Part shown: positions 17,309 through 27,287 of the stretch, in pieces | Layout of the letters: each line of letters starts with the position of its first letter | Position numbering within the stretch: the stretch's first letter is position 1 | Assembly (NCBI RefSeq): GCF_947498825.1 | Contig: NZ_CANMLV010000001.1 | Location: 124,001-188,000 of the forward strand | Length of the DNA: 64,000 nt | Reading direction: 5' to 3' | From: an uncultured Cedecea sp. | GTDB lineage: Bacteria; Pseudomonadota; Gammaproteobacteria; Enterobacterales; Enterobacteriaceae | Position numbers and translations under genes: made by a program | Notes under the pieces: generated by a model | The model's input: only the letters and a program-made list of their open reading frames with translations | Told to the model about the DNA's origin: nothing | Databases searched by the model: none

Positions 17309-17892
17309 ATCCGTTTATCTCCAAAAAATATAGCTCAGAATATCAAGGGCACAGTAAACACCACTCTAAGTAAAAAAGCTCTCAGTACTACACATTTTTA
17401 ATCGATAAACAGGATTTGGAGAAAAATTGCGTCAATAATTGAGAATAATACTTATCTGCTAAGAGTATCCCTTCGCTTAATAAAGTATCAATAAAAATAT
17501 CGGATATTTTTCAGCCAGTTTTCATCTGATATGATATATATCAATTTTATATCAGTAGCATCAGTTAAATACTTGCCCCTTCTGATCAATATATAGCATA
17601 TCAGAATTTCCGAATCTCATCATCTGGTCAGAATATAAGACAGGAGGGATAACCATCATACCGGGTCAAATCACCGGTTCTTTTTGCAGGGAGACTTGCC
17701 ATACACCTGCCGCGACAGAGGCAGGATTCTACGCTCAAAGCTACCTGTTCCAATACTTTCGTATGCACTTTTACCATGCCAGTTTTTTCAGCGGCCCGAT
17801 GTAAATCAGAGAGAAAATATAGCCATCCTTAGCTCCTGTCCTTGTACATACACTCTGTAGATTCTCCCTGAGCAACAGAATTGCCTGGTGCA
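17309..17892. other. Intergenic region between dcuC and the fimbrial adhesin gene
   Basis: A 584-bp region without a supported gene. The part near dcuC is very AT-rich and should hold its promoter and the FNR-like site. The part near 17650-17850 has higher GC and allows short open frames of under 50 codons on both strands (for example about 17785 down to 17640 on the minus strand), but none has a ribosome site or a recognisable product. Confidence 0.4.
17531..17544. promoter_or_regulatory. Possible FNR site upstream of dcuC
   Basis: ATGATATATATCAA matches the FNR consensus TTGAT-N4-ATCAA at 9 of 10 defined bases. It lies 223 bp before the dcuC start, within AT-rich DNA where such matches can arise by chance. 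dcuC is FNR-activated in E. coli. Confidence 0.35.
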
Positions 17893-19047
17893 CTATGGAT
17901 AAATAAAATCTATCGTCGCTGTTGCATTGGCTGACCCGGCTTGAGCTTCTGATGCTGGTGCAGTTCTGTAATAATGCGCATCAAAGGCAAGATAATCCGG
18001 AATACCGCCACTATTGGGATCACGCCCTGTTGTAAGTTCTGTCGAGGTCACTATTTGGTTTAGGCTCACCGGCGTATAGGCAGCATTAGCTTGTTTAAAA
18101 GGCTGGGCTGTTAACTGTATAGCAAACCCACTAGCAGGACTGGCACCTGCAAGGGCAATCAAACCTAAAGAGTTTGACGGATCGCCGATGGTATCAGATG
18201 TGGCATTAATCCTATATTTCACTGCCATTCCCGGTACACAGCGCAACTGAAGAGTGAACTGTGATGATGGTGTTACTCCGCCAACGTCTGCGCTTGAAAA
18301 ATCATTCGCGGATCTACGCCCTAACTGAATATTTTTATAAACATCAGAAGCTAAAACAGCACAAGTATTTACCGTAAAGTTAACAGAGAATACATAGATA
18401 TATGCCCGGCTAAAAGGGTTATATGTATTGGTATTTGTGCCCTCCACATCAACAAAGTCAAAGTAGATATTATTGAGTTCTCCACCACGACCATAGTTGA
18501 AAAGTCTGGCCACTCCGTTACCGATTTGATATCCGTTAAAGACGATTGACTGCAGGTTAAAATCATTCTGGGTAATGGTCACCGGGTTATCAACAGTTGC
18601 CCCCTCGGCCATACGGAAAGGTGTACCACTCTTAAATGTATTGGAACCTTGACCACCGAACCAGATCACCTCGCCATTTGGGCTGGTATAGGACATTTCA
18701 AAAGCAAAAAAAGGCAGGTTATTTAAATCCTGCATATGAGGATAACTACCACTGAATGTTGTTATCGGATTTCGTACCATTCTTAATCTTGGTGTGACAT
18801 CCACGGGGCCCGTACAAGTTAGCGTCACCGGCGTATTTATCACGCCAGTAGACGTATTCATCAGCACGGGATAAATACCATCGTTAATAGAAACAATATT
18901 CGGTGGAGTTGGAATTTGTACATCTATTTCATTGCCCGAGACTCGTGTACAGCGAGCCTCTGCTGTGCTGACAATGGCCGATATCAGCATTACTTTAGCA
19001 AGAATCAATAATTTTAGTTTCATTTTCATAAGCATTATTTCATACAA
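17893..19047 (-). CDS. Fimbrial tip adhesin
   Basis: A 384-residue exported subunit ending the fimbrial operon. After a signal peptide cleaved near ...STAEA, the N-terminal part (to about residue 220) has no pilin repeats and is presumably the receptor-binding domain. The C-terminal part has a pilin domain with paired Cys (NTCAVL...LRCVPGM) and ends in a beta strand (TATIDFIYP) suited to donor-strand exchange. This two-domain layout is that of tip adhesins. The frame allows several starts; the first ATG (19047) overlaps the usher gene, and MLMKMKLK or MKMKLK slightly downstream give a more typical signal. Receptor unknown. Confidence 0.8.
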   Translation of the reverse strand: MYEIMLMKMKLKLLILAKVMLISAIVSTAEARCTRVSGNEIDVQIPTPPNIVSINDGIYPVLMNTSTGVINTPVTLTCTGPVDVTPRLRMVRNPITTFSGSYPHMQDLNNLPFFAFEMSYTSPNGEVIWFGGQGSNTFKSGTPFRMAEGATVDNPVTITQNDFNLQSIVFNGYQIGNGVARLFNYGRGGELNNIYFDFVDVEGTNTNTYNPFSRAYIYVFSVNFTVNTCAVLASDVYKNIQLGRRSANDFSSADVGGVTPSSQFTLQLRCVPGMAVKYRINATSDTIGDPSNSLGLIALAGASPASGFAIQLTAQPFKQANAAYTPVSLNQIVTSTELTTGRDPNSGGIPDYLAFDAHYYRTAPASEAQAGSANATATIDFIYP

Positions 19048-21518
19048 GTAAGTGATAGTTTATAGAGACCATTATTGCTCTCTTGTTTTGTCAGGGCATT
19101 GATATCGTATTGCATAGTGCAATTTTCATCTGCCGCTGCTCCCCACGACACGTTTAACAGACCTTTATCAGCAAGGCCGGTGGCATAGATAATGCTGGAC
19201 TGACCAACCAAACCAATTTCCTCGCCTTTCTCATTGGTGACGACGGATCCGATAGGTAGTTCCTGACCATTTTGCAGCTTACTGTAGATAAAGGCTTTAT
19301 AACCGACGACGGTCTGAAAATTAACTTTAACAATAGCTCCACTATAGGGAATGACATTCTTACTGGTATTTTTTAATTCTGTATTTTCAGGTATGCCTTC
19401 AGGATTAATCGAGACATCATTAACACGATAGGGACTGGCATAAGGCAATATGGCATAACCAAATCGGTCAATAGAAATACCCGATGAGTTATAAACCTCT
19501 GCACCTGCTGCATGTTCAGCTTCAATCAGAACTAATCCATTCGGTGCATACTGGCCTAATGTAATACCACCGGAGTGTGCAACAACAGAGCCGGATAAAC
19601 CTGCCGAATACTGGTTATAGCCTTTGCCCGAACTCGCCATCAACGATGCTTGTCCCTGGGAGTAGTTCTTGGTTAAAGAGCCGCTCACAGACTCCCTGGT
19701 ATCACTGTCATAGCTGGTTGAGAGACCATAGGATAAATTACTTTCTTGACTAACCAACCCATTGACCCCCACCGTGGTTTGTGAATGTCCACGATCGGAG
19801 CTGGTAAAGCTACTGGTAATATTATTGTATCCTGATGCACCCGTTCTGAATGGAATAGTTACGGTTAATGAGTACAGATTTTCATTTTTGCTGTTGTCAT
19901 TTTCAACACGTGAGGCTCTGGCACCGATAGCTATATCATTATAAGTAAAACCATAACCTGCTTGATAATATGTAGTCGTATTATTTCTGTTCCAGTAATT
20001 AACTTGAGAACCAGAGAGAAATAGCGTTCCATTATCATTGATGGGCTGATTAATGGAAACTTCAAGTTTGCTTTTTTTGTTGTAATTAATACTGTTGCTT
20101 TTTTCATTTGCCAGTGAAGCAGTATTAAAGTCGTAATAATCTTCACTGGAGTAGCGATAGGCAGATAAAGCGAAATATGTTTTTGTATATTCAAGCAATT
20201 TGCTGTGGGATACTTTAATACTCCAGCCATTCTTAGAGTCTTGATTATCATTGATCTTAGCAAATGAGTTTGTCAGATCAAAACCTAATGCGCCGATTTG
20301 GGTATTGACAGCAACCCCCGTAACTGTAGCCTGGTAATTTTTTGATGCCAGCCCTCCGGCATAAGCCGTGACAATATTTGACATCCCCCTGGAGTACCAG
20401 CCCTGAACAAATTTAGGCTTATCATGTAAAACCGCATTATTTAACTCACCTAAAGTCACATCATAACGTGACATGCCGGCCCTTAAGAGTTGTGAGACTG
20501 ATGAGAATGGCACAGAATATTTTTGAACCTGACCGTCAGCACCTGTAACGATAACATCCAGCTCGCCACCATATCCTGTAGGATATAAATCATCAATAAC
20601 GAAAGGTCCTTGGGGAACAACGGTCTGATATAATAAAACACCTCGTTGTTTTACTTCCACTGTGGAGTTAGATTGTGCAATACCTCTCACTACAGGGGCA
20701 AAACCTTGTTGTGATTCAGGTAACATCCTGTCATCTGAAGATAACTTAATCCCCTTGAAGTTAACGGAATCTAAATAACGCCCATCACTGTTATATTCCC
20801 CTATAATTAAGTTACTTTGTATTGCAGCAATAGGTCTTTGTACATAACTATTGATGACATTCCACTTAGCAGATGTGCCCTGATTATAATTATAGTTAGT
20901 ATTATTTCTGAATTGCCATAAGCCAATATTGACGCCGGAATGTAGCATGGAAAAGAAACTGGAATTATTGCTTCCATTCTGGCGGGTTTCATTGTAGTTC
21001 ATATTATAGTTCACAAACCCGGCATTAACACCTTCATCCCATGAAGATGGATTAGTGTAGCCGCGTGAGCGTGTATTTAAAAATATCTGTGGGATATTAA
21101 TCTCTATAGATAAATTAGGCATATCGATAGAGTAATCAATATAGGAGGCAAGTTTTTTCAACGAAACGCAGGTGTTAATAGTTTCAGAGAAATCAATTTT
21201 AGTTTTAACTTTACTATTAATCAGATCAACTAACTTGGGGTTTGCACAAACAATATTTTCATTAACAGCCTCGCCCGTTTCGATTTGCACTGGAACACTA
21301 CCACCAATGTATTTACCATTGATATTGATAGTCAGACTGTACATCCCTGGCACAATGCCACCTGGATGAGTAAATTTTTCCATATTAATTTTTTGACCAC
21401 TAAAGAACTGTGGATCAAACTCAACCGCAGCGCTGTTATCCTGTTCAGCGCTAGCGCATTGCGAATAAGCAACTAATAAAGAAATATATAATAACTTAAA
21501 TTTGAAATTATTATTCAT
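19035..21518 (-). CDS. Fimbrial outer-membrane usher
   Basis: An 827-residue usher that forms the outer-membrane pore and assembles pilus subunits. It has a signal peptide to about residue 24 (YSQCASA), an N-terminal chaperone-subunit binding domain starting VEFDPQFFSG, and a 24-strand barrel interrupted by a plug (SDDRMLPESQQGFAPVVRGIA region). C-terminal domains end with the CTMQYD...LSLTCMK Cys pair. Length is normal for the family (about 800-880). The start overlaps the chaperone stop by 8 bases and the stop overlaps the adhesin frame. Confidence 0.92.
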   Translation of the reverse strand: MNNNFKFKLLYISLLVAYSQCASAEQDNSAAVEFDPQFFSGQKINMEKFTHPGGIVPGMYSLTININGKYIGGSVPVQIETGEAVNENIVCANPKLVDLINSKVKTKIDFSETINTCVSLKKLASYIDYSIDMPNLSIEINIPQIFLNTRSRGYTNPSSWDEGVNAGFVNYNMNYNETRQNGSNNSSFFSMLHSGVNIGLWQFRNNTNYNYNQGTSAKWNVINSYVQRPIAAIQSNLIIGEYNSDGRYLDSVNFKGIKLSSDDRMLPESQQGFAPVVRGIAQSNSTVEVKQRGVLLYQTVVPQGPFVIDDLYPTGYGGELDVIVTGADGQVQKYSVPFSSVSQLLRAGMSRYDVTLGELNNAVLHDKPKFVQGWYSRGMSNIVTAYAGGLASKNYQATVTGVAVNTQIGALGFDLTNSFAKINDNQDSKNGWSIKVSHSKLLEYTKTYFALSAYRYSSEDYYDFNTASLANEKSNSINYNKKSKLEVSINQPINDNGTLFLSGSQVNYWNRNNTTTYYQAGYGFTYNDIAIGARASRVENDNSKNENLYSLTVTIPFRTGASGYNNITSSFTSSDRGHSQTTVGVNGLVSQESNLSYGLSTSYDSDTRESVSGSLTKNYSQGQASLMASSGKGYNQYSAGLSGSVVAHSGGITLGQYAPNGLVLIEAEHAAGAEVYNSSGISIDRFGYAILPYASPYRVNDVSINPEGIPENTELKNTSKNVIPYSGAIVKVNFQTVVGYKAFIYSKLQNGQELPIGSVVTNEKGEEIGLVGQSSIIYATGLADKGLLNVSWGAAADENCTMQYDINALTKQESNNGLYKLSLTCMK

Positions 21519-22236
21519 AAGTTACCTTTATCTTTTTCTCGATCATCCCTCCCTGATCATTGATAATAGACGCCAGTAATTCATAATTTCCAGGCGTGAC
21601 TCCATTGATTTTCGTCTCAACGCTCTTAAAGGGTTGGATCATTCCCATATCTTCCATTGAAACTGGATATTTCACATTGTTTTTAATTAAACTTAATTTA
21701 GAAAATGAAATAAAATAACCTGAGCTATTATTACACCGTAAAACGGAGTTTTTAGTACCACGGCCAAGAGAACATGACATGCTGGCCGCGAGGAAATCAC
21801 TTGAAGGTACCTTCATTGTCGCAGGGCGAAAAAACAGCTTTATACGCGTTCTGAAAGCCAGTTGAATGCTATTTGTACTAGCGGCATTTTTATCTTTTGG
21901 TGGTACCTCAAACACATTCACCCAAAAAACAGATTCTTGGTTATCCGGTAGTTTTTCGCCATTATAAATTACCCGTAAAATTTGCCCCTGCCTGGATTCC
22001 ATTCTAAATATAGGCGGTAATATCGTAAACGGTGTTTTAGCGGCATTAGCCGTCATTCTAGAGTCACCATCATCCACCCATGTCTGAACTAATACTGGAT
22101 AGGGATTTGAGTTCTCTATTTTAAATGAAACCTCTCGTTTGTCGCTCGGAAAAATGACACGAGTAGCATTGATAATGACATTGGCATAAAGACTCTGTGA
22201 AAATAAAGAGATCAGTAATAATGTTATTATTTTCAT
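21511..22236 (-). CDS. Periplasmic fimbrial chaperone
   Basis: A PapD/FimC-type chaperone of 241 residues that caps subunits by donor-strand complementation. After the signal (MKIITLLLISLFSQSLYA), the mature protein opens with VIINATRVIFPSDKREVSFKIEN-like strand A1. The usher/subunit-binding Arg is in NATRVIF, and the conserved VFWVNVFEVPP precedes IQLAFRTRIKLFFRP, where the C-terminal carboxylate-anchoring Lys (RIKLFFRP) is present. Start: the frame is open to 22263, but 22236 has a ribosome site (GGAA) six bases upstream and begins the signal peptide. It lies 48 bp after the pilin gene. Confidence 0.92.
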   Translation of the reverse strand: MKIITLLLISLFSQSLYANVIINATRVIFPSDKREVSFKIENSNPYPVLVQTWVDDGDSRMTANAAKTPFTILPPIFRMESRQGQILRVIYNGEKLPDNQESVFWVNVFEVPPKDKNAASTNSIQLAFRTRIKLFFRPATMKVPSSDFLAASMSCSLGRGTKNSVLRCNNSSGYFISFSKLSLIKNNVKYPVSMEDMGMIQPFKSVETKINGVTPGNYELLASIINDQGGMIEKKIKVTYE

Positions 22237-22284
22237 CCGGCATTCCAAAATAAACCCTGCCACAGGCAGGGTTTATAAGCAAGG

Positions 22285-22818
22285 TTATTGATAACTTAAA
22301 GTATAAGAAACAACAGAGTTAGCAGGCCCTACTGTTGCTACACCTGTCGCGTAGTATGCTGCGATATAATTAAGTACAGCATCGCCATCTTCCAGATTTA
22401 CATAGCTGGTTGATGGTATTTCACCATTGACTGGTTGCAGAACACCATTGTTATCATAAATAGCGATTTCAACGTTTTCAGCATTAGGAGTAGCTCCAGC
22501 TGGTGGACTTAGTTGTAAATAACCGTCAGTTGATGCTAAATCGAGTGACTCAAAACGAGCAGCTACACTCGTTACTGCTGAGCAGTCGGTTAACGTCAGT
22601 GAAAAGTTTTTATTACCAGCAGTCTGGCCAGCAGCACTTAACGCACTAGCAGGAACATTACCTAAAGCAACAGTCTTCGTTGCAGCTCCTGCAACAGAAC
22701 CATCGATAGTACAGGTGTTGGAAGTGATCTCACCGGTAAAATTAATGGTACCGTCAACCGCATATACAGAAGAACTTAGGGCTAATACCCCAATAGAAAT
22801 AACGTGAATTAATTTCAT
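22285..22818 (-). CDS. Major fimbrial subunit (FimA/SMF-1 type pilin)
   Basis: A 177-residue pilin, first gene of the four-gene fimbrial operon (pilin, chaperone, usher, adhesin). It has a signal peptide to about residue 20 (LALSSSVYA). The mature N-terminal strand GTINFTGEITSNTCTIDG and the second Cys (LTDCSAV) make the usual disulfide. It ends with the penultimate-Tyr beta strand SVVSYTLSYQ. No regulatory or recombinase gene is adjacent. The 48-bp spacer downstream is short and lacks an obvious attenuator. Confidence 0.92.
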   Translation of the reverse strand: MKLIHVISIGVLALSSSVYAVDGTINFTGEITSNTCTIDGSVAGAATKTVALGNVPASALSAAGQTAGNKNFSLTLTDCSAVTSVAARFESLDLASTDGYLQLSPPAGATPNAENVEIAIYDNNGVLQPVNGEIPSTSYVNLEDGDAVLNYIAAYYATGVATVGPANSVVSYTLSYQ

Positions 22819-23267
22819 AAATCCCCCAATATTATTGTTTAAATTATTATTAACAAGGGCACAGCTAGACCTGCTACTCTCATTAATAATAGCGTGGCGT
22901 GTTACAGCTAAATATAGCTAGCAACTTTAAAAATTGATGTCTTAGCGGATTAAAAATGATTCATTGATATGTTAACTGACCTCTCTGATTCAGAGTTGAA
23001 CAATGTTAAAACACTTTATTTAACGCTATCAACTGATTCAGCATCACCTAATAAACTTGCCTGAATCAAGTCAACCAACTAAATGTAGCTGACGATTGGA
23101 AGATGTACAAAAAAATTTTTAAAATAAATAATCAATATATTAAAAAATGATCTTAATCGTATTGATAGAAAAAAAACGCATTCGCGAATTGCAGTAAAAA
23201 ATATTTCTGCTAAGAGATATAAGTACTCCTGAAAAAAGAACTATTTATAAGTAACGGGGGAGTGCAT
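22819..23267. other. AT-rich region upstream of the fimbrial operon
   Basis: About 450 bp of very AT-rich DNA with no supported gene. It must contain the pilin promoter. I looked for paired inverted repeats of the kind used for phase-variable inversion and did not find a convincing pair. AT-rich leader DNA is a typical H-NS target, but that is inference. Confidence 0.4.
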
Positions 23268-23668
23268 GAATGCCTGGCCATTGAAGTCGATACGTTTTTG
23301 CCTGCAAACAGGGGAATACGCGTACTTAATCGCCTGAAAGAAGAGCGCGGACAACCTCAGCAAAGCTGAATTGATAACAACCCATAACGGATGTCAGTTA
23401 ACTTACTGAATTACTGTGAGTATAATGATATTATCCTGCGCTATATTCAACCGGGTAAACCGCAGCAGAACGGATTTATTGAGTGGTTCGATGATCCATT
23501 CCGGCGGGAGGTTTTAAATGCTTATTTATTTGAATCACTCAGTCAGATCAGAGAAATAGCCTGGTTCTGGCAATAATATTACAACCTGAATAGTACCCAT
23601 GAAAGTCTGAAGTATCTCCCCGGCTATATACCAAAACAGCTGGAAAACTCTAATCAGCGCTGTCTCTG
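23268..23668 (+). pseudogene. Decayed IS3-family transposase (OrfB C-terminal half)
   Basis: One continuous frame encodes ECLAIEVDTFLPANRGIRVL, NRLKEERG, then [38 protein letters not shown] and THESLKYLPGYIPKQL. These are the last two acidic blocks of an IS3-family DDE integrase (LALEVD..., VDNGPEF, PGKPMQNAFIERFN). The frame is broken by in-frame stops TGA (about 23367), TAA (about 23385) and TAA (23574), and conserved residues have drifted (DNGPE is now DNNP followed by a stop). It is dead and has probably been in place a long time. Confidence 0.8.
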
Positions 23669-23765
23669 ATAACGGGGAGTGGGCAATTTCATTGTTTAAA
23701 AAAATAAAACGCTGCCCCCCTCACCTGTTTTCCCTGATAACCATTATGTTGAAGGATGATTATTG

Positions 23766-23808
23766 GCGTAATCGCGGCTATGTTTATTAACCGCGATTAC
23801 GCTTTTTT
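23766..23808 (+). terminator. Strong hairpin with T-run between IS remnant and rbn
   Basis: Perfect 12-bp stem GCGTAATCGCGG / CCGCGATTACGC with a 13-base loop, followed on the plus strand by six T. It immediately follows the rbn stop on the other strand, so it most likely serves rbn as a 3' hairpin and blocks plus-strand transcription from the IS side. Confidence 0.8.
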
Positions 23809-24727
23809 ATTCTACGGTATAAACGAGGAAATCTTCTGCCAGTACGGTTGACGGAAATACTTCCCGACACTCTGCCAGTAACTGCTGACAACCCTCGGTG
23901 CCGTAGCGAGAACTAAAGTGGGTTGCGATTAGGGTACCGACAACCGCATCCTGTGCCAGTTTCGCCGTTTGCTGGCTGGATGAATGTCCGTGCCCGTTGG
24001 CTTTTTCCGCCATCGCCTGTTCGAGTGTCACTTCATGAACCATGACATCCACGCCGCGCGCCAGTTCCAGAGCTTCAGCGCAGGGGGCCGTATCACCAAA
24101 AATAGCCAGTTTCTTACCCGGGATCGGTGGGCCAAGATACTGGCTGCCATCAATGACCCGACCATCTTCCAGCTCAACAGTTAAGCCCTGCTTTAAGCGG
24201 TGAAACAAGGGTCCTGGGGGAACACCGTCGGCAATAAGTTTAGAGGCATCCAGCGCACCCGGTTTATCATGCTGTTCAATACGATAGCCGTAACATTCGA
24301 CCGGATGCTTTAGCGGCCGGGCGGTAACCCGATAACCTGATTCGTCAAAAACCAGCCCAGGCACGACTTCGATAATGTTGAGCGGATAACCGACCCAGGA
24401 GCCACTAAGACGCAACGCGGTTTCGACAAATTCTGCCAGCCCTTTGGGTCCGTACAGCGTCAGTGGCGAAGAATTACCCTGCATTGAACGACTGCACAAC
24501 AGGCCGGGGAGACCGAACAGATGATCACCATGTAGATGGGTGATAAAAATTTTATTCAGTTTGCCAGGATGATAAGGCGTCTGCAGAAACTGATGCTGAG
24601 TCCCCTCCCCGCAATCGAACAACCACATTTCAGCCGCTGTTGTCTGCTGCAAATTCAATACTATCGACGTCATATTGCGTGTACGGGTAGGCACACCTGC
24701 AGATGTCCCCAAAAAGAGCAACTCCAT
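23807..24727 (-). CDS. rbn: Ribonuclease BN / RNase Z
   Basis: A 306-residue metallo-beta-lactamase-fold endoribonuclease of the ElaC/RNase Z family, acting in tRNA 3' maturation. The zinc motif [15 protein letters not shown] (His64, His66, Asp68, His69) and [11 protein letters not shown] are intact, followed by the exosite region, GDTAPC, HEVT and the C-terminal ATHFSSRY motif with another metal-binding His. E. coli Rbn is 305 residues. It is monocistronic, between the IS fossil and the ars operon. Confidence 0.95.
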   Translation of the reverse strand: MELLFLGTSAGVPTRTRNMTSIVLNLQQTTAAEMWLFDCGEGTQHQFLQTPYHPGKLNKIFITHLHGDHLFGLPGLLCSRSMQGNSSPLTLYGPKGLAEFVETALRLSGSWVGYPLNIIEVVPGLVFDESGYRVTARPLKHPVECYGYRIEQHDKPGALDASKLIADGVPPGPLFHRLKQGLTVELEDGRVIDGSQYLGPPIPGKKLAIFGDTAPCAEALELARGVDVMVHEVTLEQAMAEKANGHGHSSSQQTAKLAQDAVVGTLIATHFSSRYGTEGCQQLLAECREVFPSTVLAEDFLVYTVE

Positions 24728-25115
24728 TGTCCTGTGTCCTCAGGGTGTCAGTCAAATATAGAGTATACCAACAAGGGGCCAACCATAGGCAACTGATGGC
24801 TGGCTATGAGCGAGTGGCTGGTGTTATAAAAACCCGAAAATGAATTTGGGCATTATTATCAGTCAGATTTTGTCTGATTAACTCGGGCAGACAGTTCTTA
24901 ATGGCTTTCTTTTCTTTCGCTGTGGCGTTCGGTCAAATAGCCAGCGTACCTTTGAGAAGTCACATCATTTTGAACGACTCTTCAACAACATCCCCAATTC
25001 CGTCATACCAGGATGAGGGATCGTGAACCCTCGCATTCAACGGCCAAGTATGCGCATTTTATTGACCGTATTGTCATAAAAATTCCATTTAACAAACGGG
25101 GCTTTAAAATTAATA
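24728..25115. other. Intergenic region upstream of arsRBC
   Basis: About 390 bp without a supported gene. The rbn promoter is at the left end. A 41-codon frame at 24901-25026 (plus strand) lacks a ribosome site and homology I recognise; the region may be debris of an older insertion. Confidence 0.35.
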
Positions 25116-25135
25116 ACATATGGAATATCATATGT
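25116..25135. promoter_or_regulatory. Candidate ArsR operator
   Basis: ACATATG and CATATGT form a perfect 7-bp inverted repeat around GAATAT, 26 bp before the arsR start. CATATG-containing imperfect palindromes of this sort are found in E. coli-type ars operators. Binding of ArsR here, relieved by arsenite, would give autoregulation. Confidence 0.6.
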
Positions 25136-25161
25136 ATTGTTATTTTTCACCGAGGTAATCC

Positions 25162-25482
25162 ATGCTTCTGCCTGTTCAGCTTTTTAAACTGCTCGCCGAT
25201 GAGACTCGTTCGACTATCGTGATACTTCTCAGGGAATCTGGCGAGATGTGCGTCTGTGATATCTGCGGGGCAACAGCTGAGTCTCAGCCCAAAATTTCAC
25301 GCCATATGGCACTATTGCGCGAGTCCGGGTTGGTCATCGACCGCCGTGAAGGAAAATGGGTACATTACCGACTGTCGCCACATATGCCCGCATGGGCAGC
25401 GAATATTATTGATACCGCCTGGAATTGTGAACGCGAAAATATACGTAAGAAACTCAGTAGCGCAGTATTGACCTTTTGCTGA
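25162..25482 (+). CDS. arsR: Arsenite-responsive repressor ArsR
   Basis: A 106-residue ArsR/SmtB winged-helix repressor. The arsenite site is the CVCDIC motif (Cys30, Cys32, Cys35) at the start of the DNA-binding helix, as in E. coli ArsR (ELCVCDLC). A helix-turn-helix follows (QPKISRHMALLRESGLV). The gene leads an arsRBC operon. The short spacer to arsB (44 bp) contains another AT-rich segment but no terminator. Confidence 0.93.
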   Translation: MLLPVQLFKLLADETRSTIVILLRESGEMCVCDICGATAESQPKISRHMALLRESGLVIDRREGKWVHYRLSPHMPAWAANIIDTAWNCERENIRKKLSSAVLTFC

Positions 25483-25526
25483 GAGCTATATACATATTCG
25501 AATAAACAAATGTAATGGAGTGTCTG

Positions 25527-26816
25527 ATGTTACTGGCTGGTATTATCTTTTTATTCACGCTCGTCCTGGTTATCTGGCAACCCAGAGGGCTGGGGATCGG
25601 CTGGAGTGCCATGTTGGGCGCAGGTTTGGCACTGCTCTCTGGCGTTGTTCATCTGGGGGATATTCCGCTGGTCTGGCAGATTGTGTGGAATGCGACCGCC
25701 ACCTTTATTGCCGTGATCATCATCAGTCTTCTGCTCGACGAATCCGGCTTCTTTGAATGGGCCGCACTGCACGTTGCCCGTTGGGGGAATGGCCGGGGTC
25801 GGCTGCTCTTCACCTGGATAGTCCTGCTTGGTGCGATGGTCGCGGCACTGTTTGCTAACGACGGTGCGGCGCTGATCCTGACGCCTATCGTCATCGCGAT
25901 ACTGCTTGCTCTGGGATTCGGTCGGGCGACAACCCTGGCCTTTGTCATGGCCGCAGGATTTATCGCCGATACCGCAAGCCTGCCGTTGATTGTTTCAAAC
26001 CTGGTCAATATCGTCTCTGCTGACTTCTTTAAACTTGGTTTCTCTGAATATGCCGCCGTGATGGTGCCAGTTAACCTGGTAGCGATTGCAATAACGCTGG
26101 TCATGCTACATTTATTTTTCCGCAAAGACATTCCTGCCGTTTACGACGTTTCTCTGTTGAAAAAACCGAAAGATGCTATACGTGATATGAATACCTTTAA
26201 AACCGGCTGGCTGGTTCTGGTTTTGCTTCTGCTGGGTTTTTTCGGACTGGAGCCAATGGGGGTACCGGTCAGTTTGATTGCTGCCGTTGGCGCATTAATC
26301 CTGTTTGGCGTTGCGAAAAAAGGCCATGCCATTAATACCGGTAAAGTACTGCGTGGTGCTCCGTGGCAAATTGTTATCTTCTCCCTGGGGATGTACCTGG
26401 TGGTCTACGGCTTACGAAATGCCGGACTGACACACTATCTCTCGTCCTTGCTGAATCAGCTGGCAGAACAGGGATTGTGGGCAGCTACGCTGGGTACGGG
26501 CTTCCTGACGGCCTTCCTCTCATCGGTGATGAACAATATGCCAACCGTGCTGGTCGGGGCACTGTCGATTGATGGCAGCACGGCGGCCGGTGTTATCAAA
26601 GAAGCGATGATTTACGCCAACGTCATCGGCAGCGACCTGGGACCTAAAATCACGCCGATTGGCAGCCTTGCCACTTTGCTGTGGTTGCATGTTCTGTCGC
26701 AGAAAAATATCAAAATTACCTGGGGATATTATTTCCGGGTGGGCATTGTCATGACAATCCCTGTGCTGTTTGTCACCCTGGCAGCACTGGCGCTTCGTCT
26801 GTCTTTCACTCTTTAA
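25527..26816 (+). CDS. arsB: Arsenite efflux permease ArsB
   Basis: A 429-residue, 12-helix permease that extrudes arsenite and antimonite using the proton gradient. It matches E. coli ArsB almost throughout, for example [32 protein letters not shown] and [16 protein letters not shown]. The frame is open from an ATG at 25515, but the ATG at 25527 has a ribosome site (GGAG, 6 bases) and begins MLLAG like E. coli ArsB. It is followed 12 bp later by arsC; no arsA or arsD is present. Confidence 0.95.
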   Translation: MLLAGIIFLFTLVLVIWQPRGLGIGWSAMLGAGLALLSGVVHLGDIPLVWQIVWNATATFIAVIIISLLLDESGFFEWAALHVARWGNGRGRLLFTWIVLLGAMVAALFANDGAALILTPIVIAILLALGFGRATTLAFVMAAGFIADTASLPLIVSNLVNIVSADFFKLGFSEYAAVMVPVNLVAIAITLVMLHLFFRKDIPAVYDVSLLKKPKDAIRDMNTFKTGWLVLVLLLLGFFGLEPMGVPVSLIAAVGALILFGVAKKGHAINTGKVLRGAPWQIVIFSLGMYLVVYGLRNAGLTHYLSSLLNQLAEQGLWAATLGTGFLTAFLSSVMNNMPTVLVGALSIDGSTAAGVIKEAMIYANVIGSDLGPKITPIGSLATLLWLHVLSQKNIKITWGYYFRVGIVMTIPVLFVTLAALALRLSFTL

Positions 26817-26828
26817 TGCGATACTGAT

Positions 26829-27254
26829 ATGAGCAAGATTACTATTTACCACAACCCGGACTGCGGCACGTCACGTAATACCCTTGAAATGATCCGTAAC
26901 AGCGGCGTTGAGCCAACCATTATCTATTACCTGGATACTCCGCCGTTGTACGATGAACTGGTAAAACTCATTGCGGATATGCGTATTTCAGTACGGGCAG
27001 CGCTACGTAAAAATGTTGAGCCTTATGAAAAACTGGGCCTTGCGGAAGACCGGTTTACTGACGCCCAGTTAATCAATTTTATGTTGCAATACCCCATACT
27101 GATTAATCGTCCTATCGTCGTGACATCACTGGGAACCCTGTTATGCCGACCTTCTGAAGCCGTGCTGGATATTCTGCCTGATGCACAGAAAGGCGCGTTC
27201 ACGAAAGAGGACGGCGAGAAAGTGACGAATGAAAAGGGACAAAAGCTGAACTGA
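26829..27254 (+). CDS. arsC: Glutaredoxin-dependent arsenate reductase ArsC
   Basis: A 141-residue reductase converting arsenate to arsenite for export by ArsB. The catalytic Cys12 lies in HNPDCGTSRNTL, and the arginines of the R773-type enzyme active site are in AALRKN, LINRPIVV and LCRPSE. It is the last gene of arsRBC, followed by a terminator hairpin. Confidence 0.95.
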   Translation: MSKITIYHNPDCGTSRNTLEMIRNSGVEPTIIYYLDTPPLYDELVKLIADMRISVRAALRKNVEPYEKLGLAEDRFTDAQLINFMLQYPILINRPIVVTSLGTLLCRPSEAVLDILPDAQKGAFTKEDGEKVTNEKGQKLN

Positions 27255-27265
27255 ATATCCTGATA

Positions 27266-27287
27266 AAGGGCGAGTAAACTCGCCCTT
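27266..27287 (+). terminator. Terminator of arsRBC
   Basis: Perfect 10-bp stem AAGGGCGAGT / ACTCGCCCTT with a 2-base loop, 11 bp after the arsC stop. The T-tract is weak (TT then CAAAA). Confidence 0.75.

Noticed and set aside
17640-17815. Short overlapping frames on both strands between dcuC and the fimbrial adhesin
   Set aside because: Both under 50 codons, no start signals, translations not recognisable.
22819-23267. Invertible promoter element for the fimbrial operon
   Set aside because: No matched inverted repeats flanking a promoter-sized segment and no recombinase gene nearby.
24901-25026. 41-codon frame upstream of arsR
   Set aside because: No ribosome site and no homology I recognise; could be insertion debris but not a supported gene.
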